Shown in pieces: positions 46,552 to 56,589 of a DNA stretch of 64,000 nucleotides. Under the pieces are notes generated by a model, which was not told where the DNA came from, ran no database searches, and saw nothing but the letters and a program-made list of their open reading frames with translations. Source of the DNA: Magnaporthiopsis rhizophila (taxonomy: Eukaryota > Ascomycota > Sordariomycetes > Magnaporthales > Magnaporthaceae); assembly GCA_003049465.1 (NCBI GenBank), contig PYSS01000009.1, forward strand, positions 372,001-436,000, given 5' to 3'. Numbering within the stretch: the first letter of the stretch is position 1; every line of letters begins with the position of its first letter. The translations under genes and the position numbers were made by a program.

Positions 46552-48720
46552 ATGGATCCCGGCGTGTACCTGTCCATCGCCGGCGTGGCCTTCCACTCGG
46601 CCGTCTTCGCCGTCAAGGCGTTCCGCAAGGGACTCAACTTCAGCCGCGACGCCGAGCGGCTGGTCCTCCGTCTCGAGGTCGAGCGCTTCCGCCTGCAGAT
46701 GTGGGGGGAGAACTGCGGCCTGGCCACCGCGCCCACGGCTAAAACGGCGTTCGATGGCGGCGGCGGGGAGGACGCGGAGGAGACAGCAAAGGAAAGAGAC
46801 GATGGCAGCGTTGCGGCCAGAAAGCAGCAGCAGGAGCAACAGGCCCGCCTGCTCCCGCGTCTGGTGCCTCTCTGCGACATCCTGCGGCACCAGCTCGACG
46901 AGATCGCGGCCCTGTTCCGGGAGCACGAGGCCCTGAGCGACAGGTACGGTCTCGAGCCGACGACAGAGGAGCCCACCAAATCGGAAAAGCTCGTCGAGCT
47001 GGTCGCCCGCATGCAACGCTCGTTTCGGCGCAGCAGGCAGAAGGAGAGCGAAGACCCAGACGAAGACGAGCCCGACATGGACGAAGACGACGATGACGAC
47101 GATACTGTCACCAAAGACGCCGCCGCCGCCGAGCCCGGCCGCATGCGCAGAAAGACAAGCACGTGGAACAAGATCCGCTGGTCTATCTTGGACCTCGCCA
47201 AGTTCGAGGCCCTGGTGGCCGAGCTGGCGGCCCACGTCACGCGCCTGAACCAGCTGCTGGCCGAGTCGTCCTTCCACCACTCGGCCCGTCTGGGAACCGA
47301 CGCCAACGACGTGCGTGTCAGCATCGTCGTCGTCGGCAGCGCCGTCGACCGCGAGTCCATCGAGCTCGTCCGCTCCGCCATCGCCGACGCCTCCTCGACC
47401 TCGACCCTGCTGCGCTCCGGAATCGAGCGCAAGGCCATCTCGGCCGACCTGCCCCGGCCGGCTGCCTCTTCGTTACCGCCGCCGCCAACTGCTTCTGTTG
47501 CTGCCGGCAGCCTGCGCCTCGCAGACTTTGCGCTGCCAGAAGGCTTCTCGCGCCTGCCGCGGTTCCTCGCCGAGAAGAAGAATGGCAACGGCAGCGTCTT
47601 GTTCCTGTTCGAGCGCAAGGACTTTGACCGCGACGTCTCCCTCGACGACAAGCGGCGGCTGACCGAGCGCATCCGGCGCCTCGTCATGCTGCTCGGCGGG
47701 CCCAGGGACCCGGCCTTCCTGACGCCGCGGGCCGAGGGCTGCATCCACGACGCCGAGCACTACTGCTGGTGGTTGGTTTTCCGCTTCAGCGAGGAGGACC
47801 AGCAGCAACGGCAGCAACAACAAAAACCGTCAACGCTCGCCCTCCACCACGACAACCACCAACCCATCTCCCTGCGCCTGCTCCTAGACCCGAAAACCAA
47901 GTTCCGCCCGCCGCTCGAGCAGCGGTACGTCCTCGCCTCGGCGCTGGCCGGCACCCTCTCGGAGCTGTACCGGTCCAGCTGGCTGCACAAGGGCATCCGG
48001 AGCGACAATATCCTGTTCCGACCCTGCACTTCCTCCTCCTCCTTCTCCTCCTCCTCCTCAACCACTCCCATCCTCCCAGACCTGCCCCTACCGCCCGACT
48101 TCTTCCGCACCCCGCTCGTCTGCGGCTTCGACTACTCGCGCCACGAGAGCGAGTGGGCAACCATCGACCGCGCGCGCCGCTCGCCCGACGTCGCGGCCGC
48201 CCTGTACCGGCACCCGGCCTACCAGGGCGCCGCGGCCCAGGGCTACCGGCTGCGCTACGACCTGTACTCGCTGGGGCTGGTGCTGCTCGAGGTGGCGCTG
48301 TGGGCACCGCTGTCCAACTTCCTCGAGGGGAGGCCCGCCAGGGGTGGCGGCGGTGCTGGCAAAACCAACGGGACAGCAACAACAACAACGACAACGACGA
48401 CGACGACGACGACGCTGTCCAAAGACATGAAGACGTTCCACGAGCCGCACGCGCGCCTGCTCCGCCGCCACGTGCTCAAGCACGTCGACGCCGAGCTCGC
48501 CTTTCGCGTCGGGTCGCCGTACCACGCCGCTGTCAAGTTCTGCCTCGGAGATGCCGATGGTGACAGTGACGATGAAAGCGGCGACGGAACTGCTGACGTC
48601 ACGGCCGTCGATGACCCCTGGTCCGTCCCGTCGGCGGCGGCGGCCAGCCCGGCCCTCGAGTTTTACGACCGCGTCGTCGTGCCCCTGGCCCGGCTGGCGA
48701 ATACTGCTAGCAGCGCCTGA
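46552..48720 (+). CDS. HeLo-like domain fused to a C-terminal pseudokinase (MLKL-like layout)
   Basis: This intronless gene encodes 722 residues. The first 240 or so match the HeLo/prion-inhibition-and-propagation fold. A glycine/alanine-rich first helix (YLSIAGVAFHSAVFAVKAF) leads to RDAERLVLRLEVERFRLQMW; a later segment, WSILDLAKFEALVAELAAHV, is the HeLo closing helix. A D/E-rich insert lies near 169-187. From about 349 a kinase-like fold follows with catalytic residues lost. The catalytic loop reads HKGIRSDNILF near 478 (HRD aspartate replaced), the DFG position reads CGFDYSR near 524 and no VAIK lysine is visible, yet the late helix DLYSLGLVLLEVALW is well kept. Poly-serine and poly-threonine insertions interrupt loops. 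HeLo domains of this family form membrane-disrupting assemblies in fungal allorecognition and are related to the MLKL four-helix bundle; activity of this protein is inferred, not shown. Confidence 0.87.
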   Translation: MDPGVYLSIAGVAFHSAVFAVKAFRKGLNFSRDAERLVLRLEVERFRLQMWGENCGLATAPTAKTAFDGGGGEDAEETAKERDDGSVAARKQQQEQQARLLPRLVPLCDILRHQLDEIAALFREHEALSDRYGLEPTTEEPTKSEKLVELVARMQRSFRRSRQKESEDPDEDEPDMDEDDDDDDTVTKDAAAAEPGRMRRKTSTWNKIRWSILDLAKFEALVAELAAHVTRLNQLLAESSFHHSARLGTDANDVRVSIVVVGSAVDRESIELVRSAIADASSTSTLLRSGIERKAISADLPRPAASSLPPPPTASVAAGSLRLADFALPEGFSRLPRFLAEKKNGNGSVLFLFERKDFDRDVSLDDKRRLTERIRRLVMLLGGPRDPAFLTPRAEGCIHDAEHYCWWLVFRFSEEDQQQRQQQQKPSTLALHHDNHQPISLRLLLDPKTKFRPPLEQRYVLASALAGTLSELYRSSWLHKGIRSDNILFRPCTSSSSFSSSSSTTPILPDLPLPPDFFRTPLVCGFDYSRHESEWATIDRARRSPDVAAALYRHPAYQGAAAQGYRLRYDLYSLGLVLLEVALWAPLSNFLEGRPARGGGGAGKTNGTATTTTTTTTTTTTLSKDMKTFHEPHARLLRRHVLKHVDAELAFRVGSPYHAAVKFCLGDADGDSDDESGDGTADVTAVDDPWSVPSAAAASPALEFYDRVVVPLARLANTASSA

Positions 48721-49122
48721 GTACTGCCTCCGTCCAACTTCTTATTCTTCGAGCCATATCTTTGTGTAGCCCCTCCCTCTCTCCCTTCTCTTCATTACTA
48801 GTGTCCTTTCCTACTACAGCCTATATGTGAAGCGTTCATGTCCATGATCCAAGGATACCTATTATTCTGCCGAGTCCCAGATCAGATACACGTTTTAGCG
48901 GCGGCTTCCCTGCCGGTTAGTTTGTTTCCAAAGCCCCAATCGGGGGTTGTGGCCAGTCTTCTGGATTTTTTTTTTACAAGGGTCCCATCCGTCCAAGCAA
49001 ACGCGCGCTGTGGATATCCCAATATTACATACAAAAATGTTCCAGACAATCTCCCGTCCTGTTTTATACAATTCATTTATGTTCCAGACCCAAAGTAAAG
49101 ACCATGCCCAATCCAGCCAAAT
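48721..49122. other. Short convergent intergenic region
   Basis: The 3' ends of the HeLo-pseudokinase gene and MGS1 face each other across 402 bases that should hold both 3' UTRs. No other feature is visible. Confidence 0.65.
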
Positions 49123-51009
49123 TCAGTCCTCGCCCATGGCCAGACCTGGATCGATCTCGGTCCCCAGGTCCCTGTCCTCGAGGAACCGCCTGCCCAGGAG
49201 CGAGTCGGGCAGATAGTCCTGCTGCACCTTCCCGTCCTTGTAGTTGGGGTTGTACTTGTACTCGGCCCCGTAGCCCATCTCGCGCATCAGCCGCGTGGGC
49301 GCGTTGCGGAGGTGCAGAGGGATCGGCAGGCCCGCCACGCCCGGCTCGCGCAGGGCCGCAAACGCGTTGTTAAGCCCGCGGTACACACGCGTCGACTTGG
49401 GCGCCAGGCACAGCGCCACCGTAGCGTGCGCGAGCGGGATCCGCGCCTCCGGGAGTCCGATCTGCTGCGCCGCCGTGTAGGCCGCCGTCGCGAGCGGGAG
49501 GAGCGTGTTGTCGGCCAGGCCGACGTCCTCGGAGGCAACCACCACGAGCCGCCGCGCGATGTAGAGCGGATCCTCGCCCGACTGCAGCATGCGCGCTAGG
49601 TAGTAGAGCGCCGCGTCCGGGTCCGAGCCGCGGATCGACTTGTGGAAGGCTGAGATGCTGTCGTAGTGCTGGTCGCCCGCCCGGTCGTAGACGAGCGTCT
49701 TGGTCAGCGCCGCCTTGATGTCGTCCTTTGTCAACGCCGCGGGTGCTGCATCTCCTGCTCCTGTTGCTGCTGCTGCCTCGCCGTTCGCGGGCACCCGCGG
49801 CTGCACTGTGAGTGAGATGGCGAGCTCGAGGAGGTTTAGCGCCGTGCGCGCGTCCCCGTCGGCGAAGTTGGCCAGATATGCCAGCATTTCATCGTCGATG
49901 AGGGGACTGAGAGATGGTTTCGCTGCTGCAGCATCGAATGCCTCGTCGTCGCCGGCCCCATCGTCGCGGGCTTTTTGCTCCTCCTCGAGCGCCCGGCGCA
50001 GGATGCGCTGTATATCCTCGCTCGTCAGCTTGGACAGGGTGAACGTACGGCAGCGCGAGAGCAGAGCGGCCTGCACCCTGAACGACGGGTTCTCGGTTGT
50101 GGCACCGATGAGCGTGATGGTGCCAGCCTCGACGGGCTTGAGAAACACGTCCTGCTGGGCCTTGTTGAAGCGGTGGATCTCGTCGCAAAAGATTATGGTG
50201 CGGCGGCCAGTCAGGCTCAGCTCTGAGGCGGCCTCCTGGAACAGCTTCTTGCACTCGTTGACACCCGTCGACGTCGCGTTGAGCTCGACGAACCGCGACC
50301 CGACATTGTGGGCGATGCACCGCGCGATCGTCGTCTTGCCGGTGCCGGACCCTCCCCACATTATCATGCTGGGCACGCGGCCCTTGTCTATCAGTGACCG
50401 AAGCACGCCGTTCGGCCCAACCAGGTCCTGCCCAAACACCTCGTCCAAGCTGCGCGGACGCATGCGCTCGGCCAGCGGCGCCGCCCGGTCGGTCCTGGCC
50501 CGTTTGGCCGAGGGCGCTGTATGAGACGGTGTCGGTCGGGGCTGTTGTGGGGTGCCCTCCGGGTGTTGGTTTTCGGTGGGTGAGTTGTGGCCGGGGCCCT
50601 CGTCGAAGCTCCTCTTGACGCCATTTGTCCTGGCTGCCGTCGCAGCCGCCGCCGCCGGTGCTGCTGGTGCTGCCGGGCCGTTGCCACGCGGCGTCGACGG
50701 ATTGACGATGCCATTCACGGCCTGACGTTTGGCAGCGGGAGTCTGGAAGAAGTTGGAGGCGGATCGCTTCTGCGTGGCCGACGGCGTGCTCGACGGGGCG
50801 TCTGCGGGCGGGGACGAGGCGCGGCCATCGCCCTCGAGCAGAAAAGTCTGGCAGCCCGAGTCGATGTGGTTGTTGATGCCGGACGACTTGACGCTCCGGT
50901 TGCAGATTGGACACACGACCATGCTCCTGCCTTGTAGCTGCTCGAGCTCGTCCCCGGGGTTGTTCGCTTGGGCCTGTTCTGACGGTTGGGTTTGATGTGA
51001 CGACGACAT
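49123..51009 (-). CDS. MGS1: AAA+ ATPase of the MGS1/WRNIP1 (RarA) family
   Basis: This single-exon gene of 628 codons encodes a replication-associated ATPase that acts at stalled forks with ubiquitinated PCNA and DNA polymerase delta. A UBZ4 zinc finger (C33, C36, H48, C53 within CPICNRSVKSSGINNHIDSG and the next C) binds ubiquitin. A disordered linker is followed by the entry motif RPRSLDEVFGQDLVG, Walker A GGSGTGKTT near 220, Walker B FCDEIHRFNK near 277, and sensor 1 IGATTENPSF near 303. The RarA-type C-terminal half contains YDSISAFHKSIRGSDPDAAL, ARRLVVVASEDVGLA and YKYNPNYKDG. Start choice: ATG 51009 has a strong context (CAAAATG). In-frame ATGs at 51048 and 51045 would add a short MMLSRIPQQTPGK extension. 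Confidence 0.95.
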   Translation of the reverse strand: MSSSHQTQPSEQAQANNPGDELEQLQGRSMVVCPICNRSVKSSGINNHIDSGCQTFLLEGDGRASSPPADAPSSTPSATQKRSASNFFQTPAAKRQAVNGIVNPSTPRGNGPAAPAAPAAAAATAARTNGVKRSFDEGPGHNSPTENQHPEGTPQQPRPTPSHTAPSAKRARTDRAAPLAERMRPRSLDEVFGQDLVGPNGVLRSLIDKGRVPSMIMWGGSGTGKTTIARCIAHNVGSRFVELNATSTGVNECKKLFQEAASELSLTGRRTIIFCDEIHRFNKAQQDVFLKPVEAGTITLIGATTENPSFRVQAALLSRCRTFTLSKLTSEDIQRILRRALEEEQKARDDGAGDDEAFDAAAAKPSLSPLIDDEMLAYLANFADGDARTALNLLELAISLTVQPRVPANGEAAAATGAGDAAPAALTKDDIKAALTKTLVYDRAGDQHYDSISAFHKSIRGSDPDAALYYLARMLQSGEDPLYIARRLVVVASEDVGLADNTLLPLATAAYTAAQQIGLPEARIPLAHATVALCLAPKSTRVYRGLNNAFAALREPGVAGLPIPLHLRNAPTRLMREMGYGAEYKYNPNYKDGKVQQDYLPDSLLGRRFLEDRDLGTEIDPGLAMGED

Positions 51010-51475
51010 TTTGCCTGGTGTTTGCTGCGGAATGCGGGAGAGCATCATTGAGCCCACGCAGGGAGCCGTCAAGTTTAAGTGGAGACTAGCCCGACGCGCC
51101 AGTGCCAGTGTCACACGCGCCACTGCTGCTGCCAGACGGGGCACACGGGCCACCCAGCACAGCGGTGGCAATCCATCAGGCTGCTTGTCGTCTTAGCCAG
51201 ACGCCCTTTCTATCAGCCGATGGAAGAAAGCCGTATTGAAAGATGACGCTCGTTTATAGACGGCCAATATACGACAAATATCTTCTCAGGAGCAAATCAA
51301 TAGACAATTGACCGGGCCGTTGGCCTTGCAGTCGTTGAGCACTTGACATGGCCATGACGTATACCGTGATAGTTGATCGTTGTTGGTAGTCTATTAGGTG
51401 GACGTGGTATTCTACTCTTTATCTACCGTCGCTAGCCTGAGCCGCCGACACCGAGGATTTAATCCCGCGCAGGCC
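51010..51475. other. Intergenic region between ISA1 and MGS1
   Basis: This is 466 bases with the MGS1 promoter/leader at its left and the ISA1 3' UTR at its right; the two genes are transcribed in tandem. No other feature is visible. Confidence 0.6.
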
Positions 51476-52367
51476 TCACACCATGAAGCTCTCGCCACAT
51501 CCGCACTCCTCCTCTGTAGCAAAGGCAAGCGCCTGGTTAGCAAAGCTGCGTCGTATACAAGTAACGCCAAAGAGACGAAGCAAGGAAAAACTCACTGATA
51601 TTCGGGTTCCGGAAAATAAACCGCTGGCTCAGCTTATCCTCGGCCCAGTCCATCTCGCTGCCGATGATGCTGAACAGCGCCTTGGAGTCGATCAGGACCC
51701 GCACCCCGTCCTGCTCCACCGTCTCGTCAAAGGCGCCCGGCTTCTCCACGAACTCGAGGTGATACGCCAGCCCGCTGCAGCCCCGGTTCCGCACCCCGAC
51801 CCTGATCAGCTTCGGCTCCGGCCCGTCCAGGAGCGCCCGCAGCTGCGCCACCGCCGCCGGCGTCAGCCGCATCGCCGCCTTGCGCGGCGCCCTCAGCTTC
51901 GACGGCCTCTTTGCCGACGCCGTGGCCGTGGCCGTGGCGGGTTTTGACATGCCCGTCGAGATGGTGGTTTCTGTCGTTGCTGGCGACGCTAGCGGGGTAG
52001 TGGCTGCGGCGGGTGTTGCATGTCCGTCTCCTGGTGGCGGTGTTGCTACTGCCGCCTCGGCCTCAGGGGGGACAGCCTGGTTGCCCGCCCGGCCCTCGGG
52101 AGGCCTGGTGTCGTGAACGCGCGGGAGTGGGACTTCGATCGGCTTCGTTATCGAGGTCTCGGGGACGTCTGCATTGCGTGGTTGTGCTGACGGCCCGTGG
52201 CTGGGCAGGGCGTACGACTGGAAAGCCGTCGAGGGCGTCGACGAGAAGTGGCGTCGCGCTTGTCGTTGTAGTATCCTGCGGCTGCTGCTGTTTTGAAGCT
52301 GTCTGCTCCTGCAGGAGAGGCAGACGAATGCCGAGGCTCTCCTCGTGAGCAGGACGCCAACGTTCAT
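51476..52367 (-). CDS. ISA1: Mitochondrial iron-sulfur assembly protein, A-type (IscA family)
   Basis: This protein acts in the late mitochondrial ISC pathway, helping to form [4Fe-4S] clusters for aconitase, lipoate synthase and related targets together with Isa2 and Iba57. Exon 1 is 52367-51596 and exon 2 is 51513-51476, with an 82-base phase-1 intron (GTGAGT...TACAG). Splicing produces the family C-terminus FRNPNIKEECGCGESFMV. The total is 269 residues. The N-terminus is an arginine/serine-rich mitochondrial presequence (LLTRRASAFVCLSCRSRQLQ), followed by a long low-complexity linker of about 110 residues. The A-type domain covers about 165-269 with the three ligand cysteines: RNRGCSGLAYHLEF near 197, then C261 and C263 in CGC. 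The linker makes it much longer than bacterial IscA, as in fungal Isa1. It lies in tandem with MGS1 and ARMH3 without a functional link. Confidence 0.95.
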
Positions 52368-52918
52368 TTTGAGGGAATTTCCAACTGATTTCGACGCGGT
52401 CTATGGTTGTGCGGTCTGCTTGAAGTGTGTCGCCGTGCTGTAAAAGACTCCCGCTTCGTCTGGAAGATGGTTCGGTGTTGACGCTGGTAGGAGGGGGTTG
52501 TGTTGAAGATGCTAAAAGCGGCGACTTCTAGACAACGAACCCAGACCGAACCAAATCAATTTTTGGCTGCGGCAGTCCGATGACATGACGCCAAGCTGGG
52601 CTCACCCGGGCGTTGCCGCGCACCAATCAGAGCCGAGCTAATTACCAATACCGCTGACAATTGGCTGCCAGTGGGGCGACACCACGTTGTTTTGCCTTTT
52701 GATCCTGGATCTTCGGCCAGCGCCGCTCGGCGGACCGAGGAGGTAACGGTCCCCTGAGTGGGCAACACCGACCAACAGACGGAACAACCTTGTACCACTG
52801 CTACTCATTGGATTACCACCACGGCTCCTCAACTCATCGCTATCAAAACTTTCAAAATCTAGATGCATCGATATCCATGCTACTAACAATACTTCCACCG
52901 AGACCAACAGCCACGGGC
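52368..52918. other. Intergenic region between ARMH3 and ISA1
   Basis: This 551-base spacer holds the ISA1 promoter and the ARMH3 3' UTR, both read on the minus strand. No further feature is recognised. Confidence 0.6.
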
Positions 52919-55310
52919 TCACCCCACCGCAGCGCTAACGTCCCCAACCGCCGCCCTGGCCATCTTCTTCAGCAGCCTCCGCTCATCCGCCTCGCGGTAC
53001 TTCTCCCAGCTGTCCAGCCCCTCCTTGGCCTGGATGCTCAGCGTCTCGTAGCCCTGCTTGATGACCTCGGCCACCTGCATCGTCGTGACGCTTCCCTTGC
53101 CGCCTCCCCCCTCGCCGCCGTTCTCCGCCAGCAGCCGCTTGTAATGCGCGCTGACGCTGACCACCGTGTCGATGCTACAGCTCGCCCGCGTCGCGAGCCC
53201 GTACGTAGCTCGGAACTTTCCCAGCACCTCGCCCGACTCCACCACCTTGTAGAAGAGATCGTCGTACGCCGCCGGGGTGGGCAGGAACGATTCTCCCGCC
53301 GTCAGGCCCAGCGCCAGCAGGTTGACCAACAGGTCCAGAACCGTTTCGATCTGCGCCAGGTGCTTCAGATCCGCCGCGTACGTCGTCAGGAACCGGACCA
53401 GCGAGAGCAGTGATCGGAAGAGTTCAGACCAATGATACGTCAGCCGCGTGCGCGTGCGCGACATGTGCGAGATTATACGCATCAGGATCCCCAGGCACAG
53501 CGCATACAGCGGCGCATCTAGCCGGCGCCGCAGATTGTGATTGATGCCGTCCACCATGACGTCCATGACTGCGGCGACAAGCGTCCGCGCCTCTTCCGCG
53601 CCCCGCGGCGGCGATGGGAGGTGTGGAGGCCGATGACGGCAAAGGCGTACGGGCACCTGGGACTCGTCGCTGCACATGCGCCGGCACAGCGCCGGGTCCT
53701 CGACTAGCAACCGAAACACCATGAGGTTGAGGTGGCCGTAGAGCGTTGCCCTCTCGGTTAGGTAGGCGTGCTGCATCAGGTACGATGTGAGCGATATGAA
53801 ACTGGCAAACGCCTGCTCCTCGTCCTTTTCCGCCGGTAGCGTCACCAGGTTGAAGCAGAAGAGCTTATTGGCGTGTGCGAAATCATAGGTGGCTAGGAGC
53901 ATTGGCGCTTTCTGTCCAGGCCTAGACGCAGGGTACTTAGTATCGTACATGGGCATGTGGCGGCTATACAGCCAGCGTGCAAGTATACTCACAAGGCTGC
54001 AAACATCTTCTTGGCTGTTTCGGCATCATATGTCGGTTTCGTGGGCGGTTTGCCTCCAGGAGCGATGGCCCCCAGACCGAGGAGGCTGAGAGCAGAAGAT
54101 AATGACCACCCTTCCGGGTGGTCCTCCTGGACATCGATGTACTCGGCCCGCAAGGCCCGACACCCGCTCCCAACACCGCCGATGATCTGCTGAATGGTCG
54201 CCTCGTTGACGAAGTCATTGAGCCGCAACTGATAGGGGTTCTGGAACTCGAACTTGTTGTAGTTTGCCAGCAGACCAACCAGGCTAAACGGGGAGACGAC
54301 ATCGGGTGGGGACTCGATGTCATGTATGAACTGGAGAAGTCAGCCGACGTCCAGCACGAGCCACGTAGTAGAACCAAAGTCGACATACCTTCATTATGGC
54401 GGGGAAGAGGTCTCTTTGTATTAGATACGCCAGCAGGCTGGTCTGATATGCACTCGATGTCACGGCGAGCGCAAGGTCAACAGCGCCGTGCCTGGTCTCG
54501 ACTGCCACTTCAGTCAGCTTGCATTCAAACAAGGCATGTGGCACGTGGCGTGGAGCCCACGGCATACAGTTTTTCCCATTCCGTATCATCCCCTCGAGGG
54601 CGCTCACAAAGTCAGTGAAGACTTGGTCGATCCGATCCAGCCCTGCTATCACGTCGATGATGTCCGAGGTCGGATTCGTGAACTTCTTGCCGACGACGGC
54701 GGTGAAGAAGGTTGACAGCGTCTAGCCAGTATACGAGAGGAACCAGTCAGCCCCTGGGTTCTGCCGCGTGGGCGCCTGGGCGGGCGTCCGTCAAGAAAAA
54801 GGGGCTGGGCAACGTGAGAGCAAGCAACCTGACCTCCAGTGCGTGTACGTCTGCGACGCCTTTTACCCCTTTCTTCAGGGCAGACACGGCCCTCGAGAAG
54901 AGCTCCCTGGTTTGCTCCTCGCGCTCCAGCAGCTGATCGGGGCCTAGCTCGTCCAGGATCCGGCGCAGCGACGCCCGGTCGGGCCGCAGGAGGAAGAACT
55001 CCTGCCAGAATCCATCCGTGCTGGTGATATCCTCTTCATCGTCGTCGTCCTATAAGCCAGATGATGGGACGTGAGTGCGGTGATGCGCGCGGGTGCGCCG
55101 ACGTCGGGGGCGGCGCGGGAGGGAGGAGGCATGCGAGGTCGTGCTAACCTTCAAGGTGCCAAGTCAGCAAGCGAGCAAGCAAAAGGGGGTGACACAACGG
55201 TGCCTGCGAGGTGGGGGGGAAGCCCAAACCTTGAAGAGATTCTCGTACAGGCTGACGATCTTCGGCTGGAAGGCCTCGGGGCGAGGCTGCTGCGTGAGGG
55301 GAGACTCCAT
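52919..55310 (-). CDS. ARMH3: Armadillo-like helical protein ARMH3 (DUF1741 / C10orf76 homologue)
   Basis: This is the fungal counterpart of human ARMH3, a cytosolic armadillo-like protein that supports the Golgi factors GBF1 and PI4KB. I model five exons: 55310-55230, 55049-54834, 54721-54389, 54330-53993 and 53921-52919, giving 656 residues against 689 in human. Introns are 180, 112, 58 and 71 bases. Family landmarks include FWQEFFLLRPDRASLRRILD in exon 2, KKFTNPTSDIIDVIAGLD in exon 3, YNKFEFQNPYQLRLNDFV in exon 4, and YHWSELFRSLLSLVRFL and GESFLPTPAAYDDLFYKVV in exon 5. Donors of introns 1 and 2 are weak (GTTTGG, GTCAGG). Intron 4 could alternatively be 29 bases long, but the 71-base version has a TACTAAG branch-like element. 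In-frame ATGs at 55373 and 55430 could lengthen the N-terminus. Confidence 0.87.
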
Positions 55311-56115
55311 GCAAGCTTTCGGGACGGTCGTCGCGTCCTTTGCCGGGTCCTGGTCGATTTGTTTGGCGGGCATGACGGAATGGTCTGGCCATGACCTCTC
55401 CCGCCGCCATGGATCTGGTGGGGTGAACATGTGTATGTGGCCCGTGCGTCATCATTGTTCCACACACGACGACCACATTGGCAGCCCCAAAGAACTGCCC
55501 GATAGACCAGTTCTGTCTACCTATGGACTAGAGTTTCAGTCAATGAGTCCAGAGATATTGTCGCTGTGCAAAACCATTTGTTATGTTTTTTTTCTCCTTT
55601 TTCCTTAGGAAGGACAAAGCCATAGATAAACACAAAAAGACAAGGTTAATCAAACCTCGCTTTCCCACAGGCCCTGCCCGGAAAGGATTCGTGTTACTGA
55701 ATAGCATTTGCTGGCTTAAGAAGCAGAATCAGATTGATAGTTTGAGATATCAAGTAGAGAATACGTTTCTCTTTCCAAATCTGGGCTCTGGCGCACGCTG
55801 CAGACGCAACTGCGCTGTCGGGATGGTTCCATGACCAACGCCTGGCGGCTTTACCATCGTTCCTTCCTTATCTGGCGGGGAACGAACCTTTCCGGGTCGC
55901 GACTTCCGTTAACGGGTCATGGACTGACGGCCACGCCCAGCCCCCTCTCGTTCATCTGGGTGAAAAAAATAAGAAAAATGGCACATTTCTTTGAGGGCCA
56001 GAGAAATACAATCAGTCTCAAGCAAACATGAACGTCCATCCACTGGGTTCTCCTAATCCTCGCTCATCATCAACCAGAGCCGGAATCATATCTCAGACAC
56101 AGTCATCTGCCCATC
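55311..56115. other. Divergent promoter region of ARMH3 and the 157-residue gene
   Basis: This is 805 bases between outward-facing start codons. The ARMH3 side stays open to 55430, so part may be coding if an earlier ATG is used. No TATA box or repeat is seen. Confidence 0.55.
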
Positions 56116-56589
56116 ATGACCCAAAAAGCAGGCCCGGTCTACAAACTGCTAGTCCAGCCACCTAATGCGGCATCCTCTCCCGCCTCCGACACCCAACCTC
56201 GGGACCTCGACACGGCCTCCTTCGCCCAGCATATAAGCACGCTCCCCAGCGCTTTTCAGGAGCTCGCGGCACTGATTCGTCGTTCCGCAGCCGATCTCCG
56301 CGAGGTCAGGGACGAGGTTCGCGGCTATTGGGCCCAGCTGGGTGTCTACAGCTTCCTGACGACCTGGGAGGCTCACCTCGCTCTCCACCTTGGCGCGGAC
56401 GCCCACGACCTCATCGAGCGGGAGCGGCAGTCTCGCGTCGAGGCCCGCAGACGACAAATCAGGGTGCTCCAAGAGAGGCAAGAGCGTCTGCAGGCCATTC
56501 ACAATTCGACTGTCGCCCGGTTCATTGCTCTCTGCCAGCAGCGGGAGGACGAGGAGTCCGAGGATGGGGCGGTCCGGAACCCTGTCTAG
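56116..56589 (+). CDS. Small hydrophilic coiled-coil protein of unknown function
   Basis: This single-exon frame encodes 157 residues starting MTQKAGPVYKLLVQPP. The N-terminal 35 residues are polar. The rest is strongly helical: FQELAALIRRSAADLREVRD, then the RERQSRVEARRRQIRVLQER region, which predicts a charged coiled coil. The end is acidic (EDEESEDGAVRNPV). There is no signal peptide, membrane segment or catalytic motif. I do not recognise a family. Support for coding comes from amphipathic heptad spacing, a clean ATG context (CATCATGACC) and codon choice like its neighbours. A 151-codon frame overlaps on the opposite strand, so it is not certain. Confidence 0.6.
   Translation: MTQKAGPVYKLLVQPPNAASSPASDTQPRDLDTASFAQHISTLPSAFQELAALIRRSAADLREVRDEVRGYWAQLGVYSFLTTWEAHLALHLGADAHDLIERERQSRVEARRRQIRVLQERQERLQAIHNSTVARFIALCQQREDEESEDGAVRNPV

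Noticed and set aside
53964..53992. 29-base intron in ARMH3
   Set aside because: Too short for the fungal spliceosome; a 71-base alternative with a branch-like TACTAAG keeps the frame equally well.
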